Source of the DNA: Leptodactylus fallax
Taxonomy: Eukaryota; Chordata; Amphibia; Anura; Leptodactylidae
Assembly: GCA_947044405.1 (NCBI GenBank)
Contig: CAMRHE010000036.1
Coordinates: forward strand, 186,001-250,000
DNA: 64,000 bases
Reading direction: 5' to 3'
The translations under genes were made by a program, and so were the position numbers. Position 1 is the stretch's first letter, and the number at the start of each line of letters is the position of its first letter. Below the pieces are notes generated by a model. It was not told where the DNA came from and did no database searches. It saw only the letters and a program-made list of their open reading frames with translations. This document shows positions 42,600 to 55,830 of the stretch, in pieces.

Positions 42600-45438
42600 A
42601 TTCCCAGATATCTGGTGATATCAGCTGGGGAATTAGTCACTGTTTATACTTATTCTAAAATTAAATACATAACTAAAATACTAAACCATATAACTCTAAA
42701 TTATAATTTCGATTTTTATAGTAAAGTCAGGTTGATTTATGGTATATTAGTCGATTAAAACATACCTCAAGTTTCATAAAAAATTATACTATAGGACATT
42801 ATCTGAAGAATGCAGAAGGATTACCCTCCATCTGATGTCTGTCTGCTTCACTCTGATGTTAAAAAAACATGACAGAAGCTTCTTTCATCATGTTGTTTAC
42901 ATTAGCGTCCATGTGAATTGACACAGATGAAGAGGGCCCATCTGTATAAATTATTCTATCGCTGCTAAAGTCTGTTGCTCTCATCCTATGATGGATGAGA
43001 GCAACAAACATTCTCAATGGTAGTGTGGACATCCCCTAGGTTTGCTGGCTGCATAAATCCAGAAAGTGTCCAGATCTGACAGGGTACTATCTTAAGTAGA
43101 GCATTATGAAGATTCTACAGTGTTGGTGGCCAAGCTAGACATAGTAACCATAAGAAAGACATCAGAATCCTTCATAATTTAATGCAGTCAATGTCACAGA
43201 CTTCTGCCAGTCTCTGCCTCTGTTTACTGGCAGAATTGCATCCTGGGGGATACTTAAAGTTTTATCTCGATGTTTTGTTTATTAATTAATGTTAAAATGC
43301 TAAGTAAAAAATTGCCTAATACAGTAAATAAGAAAAATGATTATAGTGACTGCATTATAATAATTTTTATGAAACTGGAGGTACAATTCAACTATATAGT
43401 CAAAAACATTCTTAGGAAGTTGACAATCTCTGCCCAAACATGAAATTTTTAAACTGTGAAATACAGCAAATACAAAGTGTATAAAAATACTTGGACTACA
43501 AATTAAATATACAATATATACACAGACATTAATGCAAAGAACTACCTAAGTATAATACAATTGGTGAAAAACCCTAGCGATTTCAGCAAGAAATTTGCTA
43601 TGAATAAGAGATGTTACTATGACATTATTTTTTTTTACTGCTTGTAAATGGGATGTGCTTAAGGGTTCATTTAAATACATGTTTTTAAAATTCATGTCGT
43701 AACATATTCTTAAGGGTTTGGCACTTTCTACTTGCACCTCCTATTGAAATAAAAGAGGTTTATACACAATACAGGAAAACTATGACTACTGGCTGTGTTT
43801 GCTATTGCAGATAATATCCTTCCAAATAAATGGGAGCAAACAGACATGTTTTCTAATTATTGATAACCCTTTAAATTTAGTTTGTATTGTTAGCTCTCAC
43901 ACTGCACTTTAACAAAAATAAATAAATTATGGAATTAAATAAATGCAAATTTCACCATTCACTTACAAATTTCTACTTTCATCTTATTCTCAATTATGTG
44001 TCTAATTGTCAAGTTTTTTTTTGCTTCAGTCATTTAATCCCAAATGCCATAAAATGTGATTACTGTAAATCAAGTGACAAAAAAATGACAGGGTTCGAAT
44101 CAGATTAGTGGTTGTTTCCCATTAAGAGCAATGTGCTTACCATAAAAAACACATTAAAAAAGAATGAGATACAAATGAACAGATTATTCTGTTTCATAGC
44201 TTCTGAAATTATTCACACTTGGTCATGATGAGTTCTCATTAAATATTTCCAGTGATCTACACATAATTTGAACAAATGTTAATAGTGTAAAGTATTGTGG
44301 TTAAAAACATGTCCAAATGTAATAACATTGGTATAAAATGTATTATAAACTAGAATTTTTGTAAGCTTCAGTGCATTGCCATAACTAAAAATGGATAATA
44401 AATAATAAATTCTTATTATATGAGATAATTCTACACTGATAACAAGCATATTCAAGAATAACTGAATAACTGAGGATATAAGAAAGTTGAAAATTTAAAA
44501 AACTTTATTCTTTGGAATTTGCACCTTAACTTTCACCTCAGCTTACTGTGTAAGTTTAGTAAGAGTCCAGTCACCAGCATTTATTTACTTTTAACATATG
44601 CATGTGCGGCAGCTAATCCTTTATTCATACTAGTCCACCTTCTTTTAAGAGTGGACAAAGACAAAAGTGGTGTCATGAATATAAATATCCAAATGCCTAC
44701 TTCTCTACCCAGCAGCGATCATTATCTTCCATGGAACCTTGCTGGGGGATATTCTATATGACATATGCATCATATGCATTTGTCATATGGCTGTTGCTTT
44801 AAGGTTGTTATTCATACCAGCCAAACTTTGACTGGGTCTGTTTACCCATTCAGAGGTTTGAGATGCAGAGCTTGGCATGGGGTGTTCTTTCATATGATCA
44901 CACAAATCAACAGAGTGAGTAATGACAGGGCAGCCCAATGATTTTATTATACAACCGATAACACAAAAGGTAGCATGACACACCGGAAAAGAACACAGTA
45001 TTTAGATGAGTACAGTCCAGATCCAAGAACAGTACTCTAGGAGGATACGGTCCACCCACTCACCAGGCTGTATATAGATATATACACAATATCCTTTTGA
45101 AGACAGGCCGCAGTCTCAGCTCTTCTCCCTCTCGTAGGGATTCTCCTACTGATTCCAATAACCCTTGATTGCTGGTCTCAGCTTCAGCTTTCCTTAGGGA
45201 TCCCCAGGTCTGTCTACCAGGAGTGTAGGCTAAAACAACTACTGTCTACTCCAACAGATATCCACAGGTATCCACAGCCACAAATTTTTTGGTCTTCTGG
45301 TCTCTCTGGACAGGTAATCTACTCTTTGTCTATATTCAGGTGCTGGCCTCAACACAGCTATTCTTCAGGCAGTACATCCAGAACTATCACTGTTCTTCTC
45401 ACCAGGTTCCCTACTTTTCTGGGGACATTTTTTGATAG
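42600..45438. other. AT-rich stretch, mostly unassigned
   Basis: No gene is recognised. From about 44780 to 45430 the sequence becomes less AT-rich and is probably an old repeat, since a MITE has inserted in it and similar sequence continues at 45967-46150, but I could not name it. Confidence 0.45.
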
Positions 45439-45966
45439 TTTAAAGAGGACCTTTCACGTCCTCATGTATATGTGGTTTCACATACCGCTAGAAAGCCGAC
45501 AGCGCGCTGAATTCAGCGCGCTGCCGGCTTTCCCATTATATGCCCCAGGGCTGGAGATATCAGGGGTCTAAATTTCACCGTTCACTGTCAGAAGGGCGTT
45601 CCTGACAGTTTATCTCAGTGTCATCATTGGGTGGTAGGGAACACCCCCTCGCTCTGTACTCGTCCCATAGCCCTATACTGTCAGAGGGGGCGTTCCTTAC
45701 CGCCCAGTGATGACGCTAAGCTGTGAGGAACGCCCCCTCAGTACACCGCTATGGACCAGTACTGTCAGGGAGGTCGTTCCTCACAGCCAAGCTGGACTGT
45801 CAGGAACACCCTTCTGACAGTGAACGGTGAAATTTAGACCCCCAAAATCTCCAGCCCCGGGGCATATAACAGGAAAGCTGACAGAGTGCTGAATTCAGCG
45901 TGCTGTCAGCTTTCTAGCAGTATGTAAAACCGCAAATACATGAGGACGTGAAAGGTCCTCTTTAAA
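45439..45966. mobile_element. Foldback MITE with long inverted repeats, 528 bp
   Basis: TTTAAAGAGGACCTTTCACG at 45439 is mirrored by CGTGAAAGGTCCTCTTTAAA ending at 45966. The arms continue for about 170 bp: TCATGTAT, GCTAGAAAGC, CTGAATTCAGCGCGCTG, ATGCCCCAGGGCTGGAGAT, AATTTCACCGTTCACTGTCA. The central part repeats the GGGCGTTCCTGACAG theme in both orientations. TTTAAA is present at both ends, so a TTAA target is possible. Confidence 0.9.
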
Positions 45967-46431
45967 GTCTCCCCCGAGCAGAGAGGGCTGTAAGCCCTGC
46001 AGGGGGCTTCTCCAGCAAATTGAGAGTCAGATATGGCACAGAGATGGATTTCAAAAATGCATCCTCCAGTATCCACATGTGAAGAGCAATTGAAATGCAC
46101 CATTCAGCTAAGTTCTAGATGGCCAAACAAAGCTCATTAAATTATCTCCCCCATTGTGTTCAGTTCTTGGTGTGGCAGACATAAAAAGACAAAATACACA
46201 AAAAGACCAAATTCACATGAAATCCAGTACAACATATTAAGAATATCATCCACAAGGTTAATTCAGCATAAATCATATAAAATTCACCATCACAGAGCAA
46301 ATCAAGGCTTTACTTCAGCATCCAATCAAGGGCTGAGGCTGAGTATTTTAACCTGGCTCTTTCTTTGCTCAGACTTCTGTGATTGCATTTGCATCTAAGC
46401 TCCTGGATTCTGTGAACTCCCTCCCAGCACA

Positions 46432-46730
46432 TTAAAGGGAATTTGACAGCATGATTTGGTACACTAAACCACAGGTCTTTATGGATCCCTGTTATAAACC
46501 CATTCATAACTGCAATAAAAATAAAAAAAAGCTTTATACTCTCCCTGTCGCTGTACTCCTTGCATCAGTGCAGTTCTTCACTGAAGCCAGATGAGAACAC
46601 CTGTACCTGTACCTCCGGCACTTGCACTGTGAAGCTGAGGTGTACATCAGCACCAGAGATGAGTCCAATGAGTCTATAAGGACCTGTGGGTGGTTTAATT
46701 TCCCAAATCGACCCAATAGGTTCCCTTTAA
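46432..46730. mobile_element. TTAA-flanked MITE, ~300 bp
   Basis: TTAAAGGGAATTTGACAG at 46432 and ATAGGTTCCCTTTAA ending at 46730 form short inverted ends with TTAA at each extremity. The interior has no coding potential. Confidence 0.7.
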
Positions 46731-48644
46731 GTAGTCTAGCTTTAACTAAGAAATTAGCTAAAATGTATCCATGCTTGATAAATTGGGATCTGGAAAAGTA
46801 GCAGTAATAATAGTAGGTACAATATATTTTAATGACATTTATATTTAAAAAAGTGGATATGTATAAATAGCACCTAGAAAAAAATCTATTGATGCAAAGT
46901 GATATAATTCAATAAAAAAGATACCCATGCAAACAGCACTACAATCAAGAAACGCTAGCCCATCTGTAGCTAACTTATTTGAAACTTGATATTAGATTCT
47001 CAGCCTTACACTAGGGAATACATTGTCTTTTTTCATGAATTTTGATACTTTAAGTCCTCTTATTTTAAGTCATGATATAAAAGTGCTGTGGTCCTGATAT
47101 GACAGGTATTTCAAGCCTACTGAAAAATTCAAACATTTGATATGTTCAGCTTTTCTTTGAAGTAATCTTTTATCATGTTGTTGTAGCCAGCTTGCATTCA
47201 GTTTATAAAGTGACTTTCATTCCATTACTTAACATTAATTTATTGATAATTCATGATTTCCAAGATCATGACTATTTAGGTTTGTGTTGTATTTTGATTT
47301 AGATGATATTCATCAATGATTGCACAGGAAACCAACAATTGTAGAAAAAAATATACAGTGAAAATTTTTTGCCTTACTTTAGAGAGTTTACATTAGAATT
47401 TCTCATTAATATGTTTCATGCAATTAAAGTTCTCAGATTGTCACAGCTAAATGTTGTTAGCTGCAGGGGTCCTTCTATTTTTGGATCAGCTCTAAGACTA
47501 CCATTAATTAATACATGTTCTTGATTTCACCTTTTAAAGAAGTGGGTTTCATCTATGCTAATATCATATAAAAGCAAAGTAGCTTCTTAATATCCTCTGA
47601 CAGTGAACAGTTCAGGGCAGGATGTACTTTCTAATTTATGTAAAAATACTGCTGCAGTAGATTCATTAGACAGGTGCAGTATTATGAAATGTTTTGATGA
47701 AGAGATGTATTTATCTACATTCCAACATTTCTTTCTGTAAATGATGTTTATAAATGCTCTATTCAATATCACAATGTAAAGGCTTGCTGTATAGAAAATA
47801 CAACTGTCTTCAACAATAGCTAATGTTCATAGTAAAACAATATCAGAATCCAGAGTAGCCATAAATATGGATTATACACTCAAAAGAAGTGGAAGTAAAG
47901 CTAAAAACTATGTATAAATATTCATTACATGCCTTTAAAAGTAGAACATATTTATATCCATAGGTGGAATTTCGTAGCACACAAATATTTCTATTCTGAT
48001 CAAAAGTATGAAGGGGACATTTATTGCTATTCCCAAACGTCTGTGTGTGACTTTTCTTATTAGTTTTATTATTACTAATATTATCTTATTGTCATTATTA
48101 ACTGGAAGTTTGAGAAAAGTTTAACAGATGTATCTTCCCTTACTTTTCCTCTTTATTGAACAGGTCTAGGTATGTAGGTCTTGAGATGATTAGTTTTTTA
48201 ATGACAATGTTGTTTTTGTGATATCAAATCACAAAGTAATATTGTACAGTATTGTTGTAGTTGTATTATATATTGTGATTTGCTAGCATGTTGCAATATT
48301 GTATTGAACTGGTTTCATGGCAAATTGAAGTCCTTGACCAAATTCAAGCTAAGTTATGGGTAGACACTAATGCATTTTAGTTTTCACTCTCCTGAAACTT
48401 CTTCAGCATAATGAAGCTTTAGCTGCACTTGATGTCAACGGGAGCTAAGCTACCCTAAGTAATGCTGCCCAGCCACTATTCAGTATACGGAGCCATCTGC
48501 TTCTGGTTCTGTGCATGGTATAGTGTGGGGATCCATTGCAGCTCAGAACAGCCGATCTATATGGGGAAAGGCTGTCAACTTTCCACCAATCAGATATTTA
48601 TGGCCTTAAAGAATAGGCCATTAAAAGAGATCCTAGGAAACCCT
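46731..48644. other. AT-rich unassigned stretch
   Basis: Nothing beyond simple AT-rich sequence is recognised on either strand. Confidence 0.45.
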
Positions 48645-48767
48645 TTAAGGCTGGGGCCCCACATTGCAGAAACGCAGCTTTTTTTGGTGCAGAGTTTGCT
48701 GTGTTTTTTTGAGCCAAATCTGCAGCAAAAATAGCTGCGTTTCCACAATGTGGGGCCACAGCCTAAG
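48645..48767. mobile_element. Short MITE, ~123 bp, near-complete hairpin
   Basis: TTAAGGCTGGGGCCCCACAT at 48645 is mirrored by ATGTGGGGCCACAGCCTAAG ending at 48768. The next bases TGCAGAAACGCAGCT and AGCTGCGTTTCCACA also pair. It is a minimal member of the same terminal family as 3193, 13203 and 14853. Confidence 0.85.
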
Positions 48768-49214
48768 GGGAGTGTGTCAGCCAGAAAGTATCAAACTAAC
48801 TAACCTTGTAGGACTTTTACACTTTCCAAAGATGTTTCTTATTCTAATTTTAATAAAAATCAGTATTTTATTCTTTTGCAAATTATCTGAAAAGGGCTTT
48901 AGGGTTGTTTCTTCTCCTGCCAGAATTTCACTTTTTGCTCTAGATAACTTCCCTTAACTGCAGACAAAGTGGCAGATGTCACTCAAACAATGGGGGTCAG
49001 AGCTGGGTGGTAGTTAGGATTGGTTATCTAGAGCAGAGAGTGAAGCTCTAGTAGGAGAAGAAATGCCCCTAAAGCCCTTTTTAGTTAATTTGCATAAAAA
49101 TAAAATCCTGATATTTATGAAAATAAAGCTGCAATGCAGGATAAGAGAGGCATCTACCCAACAAGGTACTTTCATTAGTTTGATACCAATTTCCCTGCTG
49201 ATAGACACCCTTTA
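48768..49214. mobile_element. Foldback MITE, ~450 bp
   Basis: GGAGTGTGTCAGCCAGAAAG, then TATCAAAC, at 48768 is mirrored by GTTTGATACC...CTGATAGACACCC ending at 49212. Inner pairs include CTTTTGCAAATTATCTGAAAAGGG against CCCTTTTTAGTTAATTTGCA and CTAGATAAC against GTTATCTAG. It directly abuts the MITE at 48645. Confidence 0.75.
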
Positions 49215-49726
49215 ACCGAATGTGAGCTAACCTATCGGCAGACACATCTATAGTTTTAGATTTTACTCTCCTGAAGCATTTTCTGCATAATAAAGAGATT
49301 TCCTCATTCTTTCATGTCCATTAAATAAGACAATTCCCCAATAATTGTAAAGAATCTGTGGTTTAAGTGCCAAGAGAAATTCATACTTAGTCATACTTCT
49401 AATAGATACTTTTTGTATTTTTATCTAAATTGTATATTATCTTTTTATTATTTTATGCGTTTCTTCATCTAAAATGAATATCAGTGATGCATTGCTCAAT
49501 ATCCACATCATTCTAGAATTCATAAATGTGTACTACACGCCAGAGGTCATGGCTGCTAATGATATTTGCTGTATTGGGGAATAGAAGCTGAGGAAATGAG
49601 AATGTGACAAAAATACAATATTTTCTTGTTAAGCCTATTGTTTTACCAAATAAAGGTTCATAATAAAATCCAAGTAATGAAAAGTCCTTTGCATAGATAT
49701 ATTTGTATTAAAATCAGAATTCTTTT
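49215..49726. other. Unassigned AT-rich stretch
   Basis: Nothing is recognised here. Confidence 0.4.
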
Positions 49727-51257
49727 TAACCCCTTAGTGACTGCCAAGGGGTCTTATTCTGATACATACAACCATTTTTTTTGCAAATAAAAAAATACAC
49801 ATATTGGGTATTGCTCCATCCATAAACACCCGAGCAACTATTTATCCCATAAAGTAAATGCCATAAGAAAAAAAAATCTAACAAAAATGCCTAAATTGCC
49901 ACTTTATACATCAAGAAAGAAACCCAGCATTTAGGAAAGTTCTGTTGTGTACGCAACAGGGTTTAGGGTTTAACTAAAAATGTGTATAGATCTATGTATG
50001 ATGTTAAAGGAGTTGTCCATGATAAATATAAATTCCTACACTAATCTAAACACCCTCCCCCCCGCCTACTTTATAAATTACATAATTCATCAAAATTGTA
50101 TATTTACCCATATCCCCAGGGACGATCCATTTCCAGAAACGGAATGTTACTACTTCTCCCCCCCCCTCCACCCCATCATACTTACCTCTCTTCCTTCCAG
50201 ACTTACTCCTGCGGGGAACGGCTTCTACTCCTTCTGTAACGTTTTCCCACACGTGCGCAAAAGAGCCGGAGTCCCAGCTTTGCGCTGTAGCCTACACTCC
50301 ATCTCTATAGCGCAAGCGTGGGAGCCCGAAGGAGCCGCCCATGCCTGTGCAGTAGAGATGGAGTGAAGGCTACAGCACAGTGTTGGGACTGCTGTAGAGG
50401 CACTGGCAGAATCAAAAAAGAGGAGGAGCCATTCCCTGCAGAAGGAAGTCTAGACAGGAAGAAGACAGGTAAGTATAATGCAGAAGGGGGGTGGGCTGAG
50501 TTAGTTGGGAAGGGCTAGTATTTGTCGGGATAGCTAGGAAGACAGGGAGGGGGGTGTTAGAGAGGGGGGAGGAGTGAAAGGGAGATAGTGTAAGAGCCTA
50601 CAACTACCATAATGCATTGCATTAGCTAAGGCAGCAGGAAGTTACACCATGTAAACAAATGCAGAAGATGCTAGGCACTCCTAGAGAAACCCAGAAATCA
50701 TTCAAAACACTGCCAAAGGTATTTGGGTGCACTTATTAACCCATTAATAGCACTAAAAGACCTGTTTTAAAAAAAGATTTCTTGCCTGGAAAATCCCTTT
50801 AAGTTTGTTTATACAGTGGAAAGTGATGTTGTTTACAAGGGTCACCATGACAACTGATGACAATGTTATGCACATGTGTTTTATCCAATGGAATTATTGG
50901 GTGAGGTATATATCTTTGTAATGTACAACCTGTATTATGCTTGAGTAAGGCAGCTGTTTCTGTTGAAACAGTGCACTATTGCACCTAAGATTATCATGTT
51001 AGTTGAATCTCGTGGGGAATGGCACAACTAATTGCTGCTCCTGTTTTTTTTTTATTCCCTACTAGAGTTAATAAAATTTAATCAATGACATATATGTACC
51101 CCAAAATGGTGCCATTAAATACTAGAGATTATCCCACAAACAAGTCCTTATACAGTTACATTGATGGAAAAATAAAAAAGTAATTTTTTTTCGTGCTTGG
51201 TATGTTAAGATGGTTTGATCATTAAGGGGCAAAACAGTCTGGTCATTAAAGGATTAA
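49727..51257. mobile_element. TTAA element interrupted by a second TTAA MITE
   Basis: TTAACCCCTTAGTGACTG at 49727 is mirrored by GGTCATTAAAGGATTAA ending at 51257. The interior resembles the middle part of the 33921 element (ATATTGGGTATTGC, then AAAGTAAATGCCATAAG). A distinct element at 50004-50802 interrupts it; removing that rejoins the two halves. Confidence 0.7.
50004..50802. mobile_element. TTAA-flanked MITE, 799 bp, inserted in the 49727 element
   Basis: TTAAAGGAGTTGTCCATG at 50004 is mirrored by CCTGGAAAATCCCTTTAA ending at 50802, with TTAA at each end. The interior is GC-rich for this window and contains CTACACTCCATCTCTA near 50292 and TAGAGATGGAGTGAAGGCTA near 50354, an inverted pair. 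No coding potential. Confidence 0.75.
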
Positions 51258-51398
51258 ATGTTAAAACACAAGCAAATGGGTTGAATCTCCTAGTCGTGGA
51301 ATTAGTCTACCAGGAAGTATGATGGTGGCATAATGATTGATGTTCTTTTGTGAAAGAACCACGGACATGACCTTTTATTTATTGTCAAAAAATGATCA

Positions 51399-51648
51399 TT
51401 AACCCGTTCCCAACATCTCCTGACATTATCATGGTAGATGACTGGTCTTTAAACATGGCAACAGCTCAGGAGCTGAGCTGCCGCCATAGCAGCCAGGTCT
51501 CCACTGTATTATATGTTGGTGACCCAACAGCAATGACCACAATCAGGAACCATTTTACCGATGGCACCACCGTTGTACATGTTTACCTGCAGGTGGGGCT
51601 GCGATCTGTGGTATGACAGCTGGAAGCCTCTTGAAGGCTCCCATGCTT
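51399..51648. mobile_element. Left part of a TTAA element split by an L1
   Basis: TTAACCCGTTCCCAACATC at 51399 has the family end. ATGACAGCTGGAAGCCT.TTGAAGGCTCCCATGCTTG (51613-51648) matches the 33921 element at 34167-34202. The L1 insertion begins directly after. The continuation, AATGCATTAGCATTGCAGTG then GATCTGACCCCCTGAGGTTC, is at about 56095-56240. Confidence 0.75.
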
Positions 51649-52768
51649 GTTTTTTTTTCGCTTGTTAATTGAAAGTATTTTGTTGAAATTTTTCTGAGAC
51701 AACATAAATGAAACATTACAAAAGGTGTGGGTACACAAAATTACATTTGTAACAGGAGTCAAAAACAGTAAGAGTAAGAGATAATAGAGAATACACTTCC
51801 TATTCAAACATAATCCTTAATTCCAAGGCCCAGAGAGATACAAACAGAGCATGTAAAACCTATAGGGTTGGCAGGAGACTCAATAATGGTACTCGGAACC
51901 TTGTAGGGAAGATACACTAGACAAAATTGGCAACATAGTACCTCTAGACAGACACAACATGGTGGGCAATTATTATTTATTCAAGTTAGAAAGGGCTGGC
52001 CATCTACAAGTTCCAGGCTCGAAATGGGGGTAGTAACCTCCCTGGTAAGAGATTTTTTCACATGCACAAGTTGCATTCATGAGACCTATAACCTTCTGGA
52101 TATGAGGTTGTGTAGTTTGCTTCCAAAATCTATAGATAACTGACATCAGGAGATGTGCCACCATTGTCCTCTGGTTGGTAGGTCGATCTTGAAAATGAAG
52201 TAACAAAAGGGCAGACTGTGGAATTAGAGAGAGGGGAAAATGCAAAAGGCATATAAGAATCGACTCTGTTGCTAACTATAGGGGCTGAATCAGGGTACAA
52301 TCCCATAGTATATGATTCAGTGAGCCTCTCTGACCACAGCCACGCGAACAAAGGGGAGAGCAGTCTGGGAATATGGCATATAGGCGTACAGGAGTGTAAT
52401 ACAATCATAAATATGTTTTGGCAACAGTTTCTTGGTGTGTTACACAGTGGAAAAAAGAATGGTATGACTGGAAAGCAAAGCTCCATTGTGGCAGAGATAT
52501 CTGGACCGAAAGATTCCTCCCCCATCTCCCCATGTACGAGTTTTTTTTCTAATGTTCAATTTGTCTCCCAGAAAGTTATAGAAAAAAGGTGATACGTTTA
52601 CATTTGGACATGTCTGGAGACAAATGACATTATCTTAGAGTTGAATTGGTATTCACAATGTACTTTTTTACGAAGGAAGTCAGCAACCCTGATATAATGT
52701 ATACAAATCTTTAGGGTGGATGTTATATTTTGAAGATAATGAGTGGAAGTCACCTACACTCCTGGGGT

Positions 52769-53640
52769 CTAGTAGGTCACCAACATTGCAGATACCCAGA
52801 GATCAAGCATCTCCAGTGGTAAACATCTCAAGGGAAATGACACAGCCCGTTCTGCATAATCTAGTAAGTGTCTCCAGGCCCAATCTGTCTGGATTGCAGA
52901 AAAATAAGACTGGGGAGGGGGGTCAAGGTCCCAATCAGAAGACATAAGGCAGGTTTTTAAAGGGAGACCACCATTTCCCCATCTCTCAATATCCAACCAA
53001 ATCTTATCTCTCGGCTCTGTCCACCAGTAAAGAAGTTGATCAAATATACAGGCATAATAGTAATCTTTTAAGTAAGGGACACCCGCTTTCCTATATAGTA
53101 CCATCAGCGGATGGGTTGTCCATTGCTGTTTACTGTTCCACAGGAATGACCTAAGTAGTTTATTGGCCAGCGCAAAGAAGCTAGAGAGAATTGTCCAATA
53201 TAGATACAAGAACTTAGGCAAGAGAAGCATTTTAAATGCTTCCATGCAAACTAACCACAAGATCCTATGCTTGGAAAATGATTGGATATCTTTAGAAACT
53301 TCAGATAGGAAGGGCAGAAAATTGCATTCATATAGTTTACTAGAGAGGTAGGTCAGTTCGATACCCAAATATTTAACTAGGGAAATTTCAATGAGTGGAG
53401 GGGGTATATGGAGAGAGGAGAATCTGGGACTTGGAGGTGTTTATTTTGTAGGAGGAGATGCTACTAAATTCACTGGCAGTTAGGAAAATGGCATCCAAGG
53501 AAGACTTGGGGGAGGTGTTAATAAGAATGATGTAGTCTGCAAATAAGGCAAGTTTATGGTCATAGTTGCCAATGCGAACATGGGAGGTGAAGTTTATCTA
53601 GGAAACCCAGGATAAGATCATCACTAGGCTAAATAGTTAA
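52769..53640 (-). pseudogene. L1 ORF2 reverse transcriptase end and C-terminal part (copy 2)
   Basis: Near 53550 the minus strand reads KLALFADYIILI: the catalytic FADD box is FADY, so one of the two aspartates is lost. The 199-codon frame from 53368 to 52769 reads ILWLVCMEAFKMLLLPKFLY, LRSFLWNSKQQWTTHPLMVL and GVPYLKDYYYACIFDQLLYW, the thumb and connection region of L1 ORF2. The segment before FADY is joined straight to linker sequence at 53629, so fingers and most of the palm are missing. Confidence 0.85.
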
Positions 53641-54564
53641 AGGATCATCACAGAAATTATATAAACCTCTATAATAGTCCCTAGAGGCATTAGCAATACT
53701 GCTAGGAGACAAAATGTTCTGTTTAACAGTAGGGTGTATTAGGGAAGCAATTCTTGTCTTCTGAGATCTCTGTTTCAATATTCTAGCGAGCAAGCTACTT
53801 GCTTTATTAACCTGAGCATAGAATTTACATTTCATTTTGTGAAAAGAGGCTTCATACTTTTGAAATAGTAGGCTATGTAGTGGTAGGAAAGTGCTCCGAG
53901 TGCTTTACAGTAACGGGAGCATGGTCAGACCAACTAATAATTCCAATGGAAATATCCTCCACTCTGTCTATCAATGGCTTATGTATGAGGAAGGCATCTA
54001 TACGAGAGTATATGCCATATCTAGCACACTAGAAGGAGTTATCTTTTTCAGAGGCATGTTGCAGTCTCCAAGTGTCATACAGGGAGTTTAAAGTAAAGTC
54101 CCTACAGGGGGTTGGAGTGGTGGTGTCAATTTGAGGGATAAATAATAGTGTTAAAATGACCACCAATGATCAAAGCCCCTCGCTGCATAGTCAATACCTT
54201 TTTTAGGAGTCTTGTAAAAAAGGGCGTTGTTTGGTATTAGGGACATACACATTTACAATCGTATATTCAATATTGCAGACTACAATAGCAAAACGGCTTA
54301 GAGGGTCAACGAATGAATCACTTATAGTTACAGCTAGAGCGGACTTAAAAGCAATCAGAACACCACTAGCTTTTTTTCGTAAAAGAAGACTGAACTACCA
54401 CAGGGAAGTTGGGATGTGAGAGTTTAGGAGGGTTTTTATCACAGACATGGGTCTCCTGAATTAGCAATATGTCAGCTTTAAGGGCCCTAGAGTCCATCGA
54501 TAACAGAAAATGTTTAAAGAGACACTTTAGACCTTACATTTAGCGACATTACGTTAATCCCCAT
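53629..54564 (-). pseudogene. L1 ORF2 endonuclease and linker (copy 2)
   Basis: The likely ORF2 start is ATG at 54564 (MGINVMSLNVRSKVSL). Motifs in order, across frameshifts: ADILLIQETHVCDKN (54470-54430; catalytic glutamate kept), SGVLIAFKSALAV (54370-54330), YTIVNVYVPNTKQRPF (near 54250), IDRVEDISIGIISWSDHAPV (53975-53917; the aspartate-histidine pair is kept). The linker MKCKFYAQVNKASSLLARIL starts at 53835. The central part with the GGD motif is decayed. Function: nicking target DNA for target-primed reverse transcription. Confidence 0.85.
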
Positions 54565-54859
54565 ACTACCTAGAAGGAAAAAGGCTTTTTCCCCCCCCAT
54601 CACCGGGGTCTTCCAAATCCATCTGCAGCAAAGAGTGTATTTATGGTGTCATAAAAGGATATTACAAAGACACAGTTGTTGAGACTCCTGCGGAGGTACC
54701 GTAGTTAGCACTGTGTAGTGGGGGTATTCAAACGTGGAAATGTAAATTCAGAGGAGAGGATCACAAGTTATCATCACTGAAGCTATAAAAATATAAACAG
54801 GAAAAGTTCAGGTAGCCGCAACTGTACGCCATTCCTATTCCAGGCGTGCTGGGGAAGGC

Positions 54860-55671
54860 CTAGGAACAGAGACTGAAGGAATGTGGTGCAGGAATATCCC
54901 AGGAGTTGAGCAAATCCATTCCTTCTTTAACTGTTTTAACGGCAGAGATGGTGCTATTACTGGTAATTAAGATCTTTGTGGGGAAGTCCCACCTGTAAGG
55001 GATTTTGTGCTGTCTGAGTAACAGAGTGAAGGGGCTTAGCTCCTGTCTTGCTTGTAGGGTTGCTACAGATAGATCAGTGAATAGTTTCGCTGTTGTAAAT
55101 GGAGCAGGGGGAGGTTGGTGCTTATGGGCTTGATATAAAAGTTGCTCTTGAAAAAAGGTAACCGTAGCCAACCCACCTTTAGACAAACTCTAAGGTAGGT
55201 TCTTCAGTTTGGGAACTCTGTGAGCCCTATCAATGCTCAACTCATAGTCAGCCAAATCTGGCAAAAGAACCTTAGTTAAGTCCTTGTTTAAGCTGAGGGC
55301 CAAGTACGGTATCCCGCTAAACTTTATGTTATTACGCCTGTGTCTGTTTTCAGAGTCAATCAGTTTGGCCTGTAGGTAAAAGATTTTGTCATCAGTATCA
55401 ATAAAGGTATCTACTAAGCCCTTATGTGCAACAGCAAACCCCACCATTTTAGATTCAACATGGGAAACTCAATCCCCAAGCTCCTGTATTGTGGTTTGAA
55501 AGGGAGTTATCAGTAGGGAGAAGTCCTTGTGTAAGAAATTCCATAAAGTATTAAGCTTATCTTTCAGGGTATTTTCTGAAACAGTCTTATCTGAAGTTTG
55601 AAATTCAGAAAAAAGTCCAGTGGCTCGTTTTGCCTTCCTAAAAGTTCAGAAGTCTCACTCACCCTGTCCAT
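54860..55671 (-). pseudogene. L1 ORF1 (RNA-binding chaperone), broken
   Basis: ORF1p coats L1 RNA as a trimer with a coiled coil, an RRM and a C-terminal domain. The probable start is ATG at 55671 (MDRVSETSELLGRQNEP). After a frameshift and a TGA near 55470, the frame at 55447 reads VDTFIDTDDKIFYLQAKLID (coiled-coil end), ENRHRRNNIKFSGIPY (the RRM start, like NLRI.GIPE) and SIDRAHRVPKL (the conserved ERAHR motif). A stop at 55187-55189 precedes TVTFFQEQLLYQAHKHQPPP and DLSVATLQARQELSPFTLLL, the C-terminal domain. The frame ends at 54860. Confidence 0.85.
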
Positions 55672-55830
55672 GCTCCTATGTGTTTATCGCCTTTGTAACT
55701 GCTTAAACGGGCTCCTGGATGGAGAGTAAGGGTTCTCTTGAAAGGAAGAATACTGCAAGGTAGATGTTGTATCACACAAGCTCTTAGATGGAGAGGAAGG
55801 AGTGTCAGGTGTATGGTGAGGAGAGGAAGC

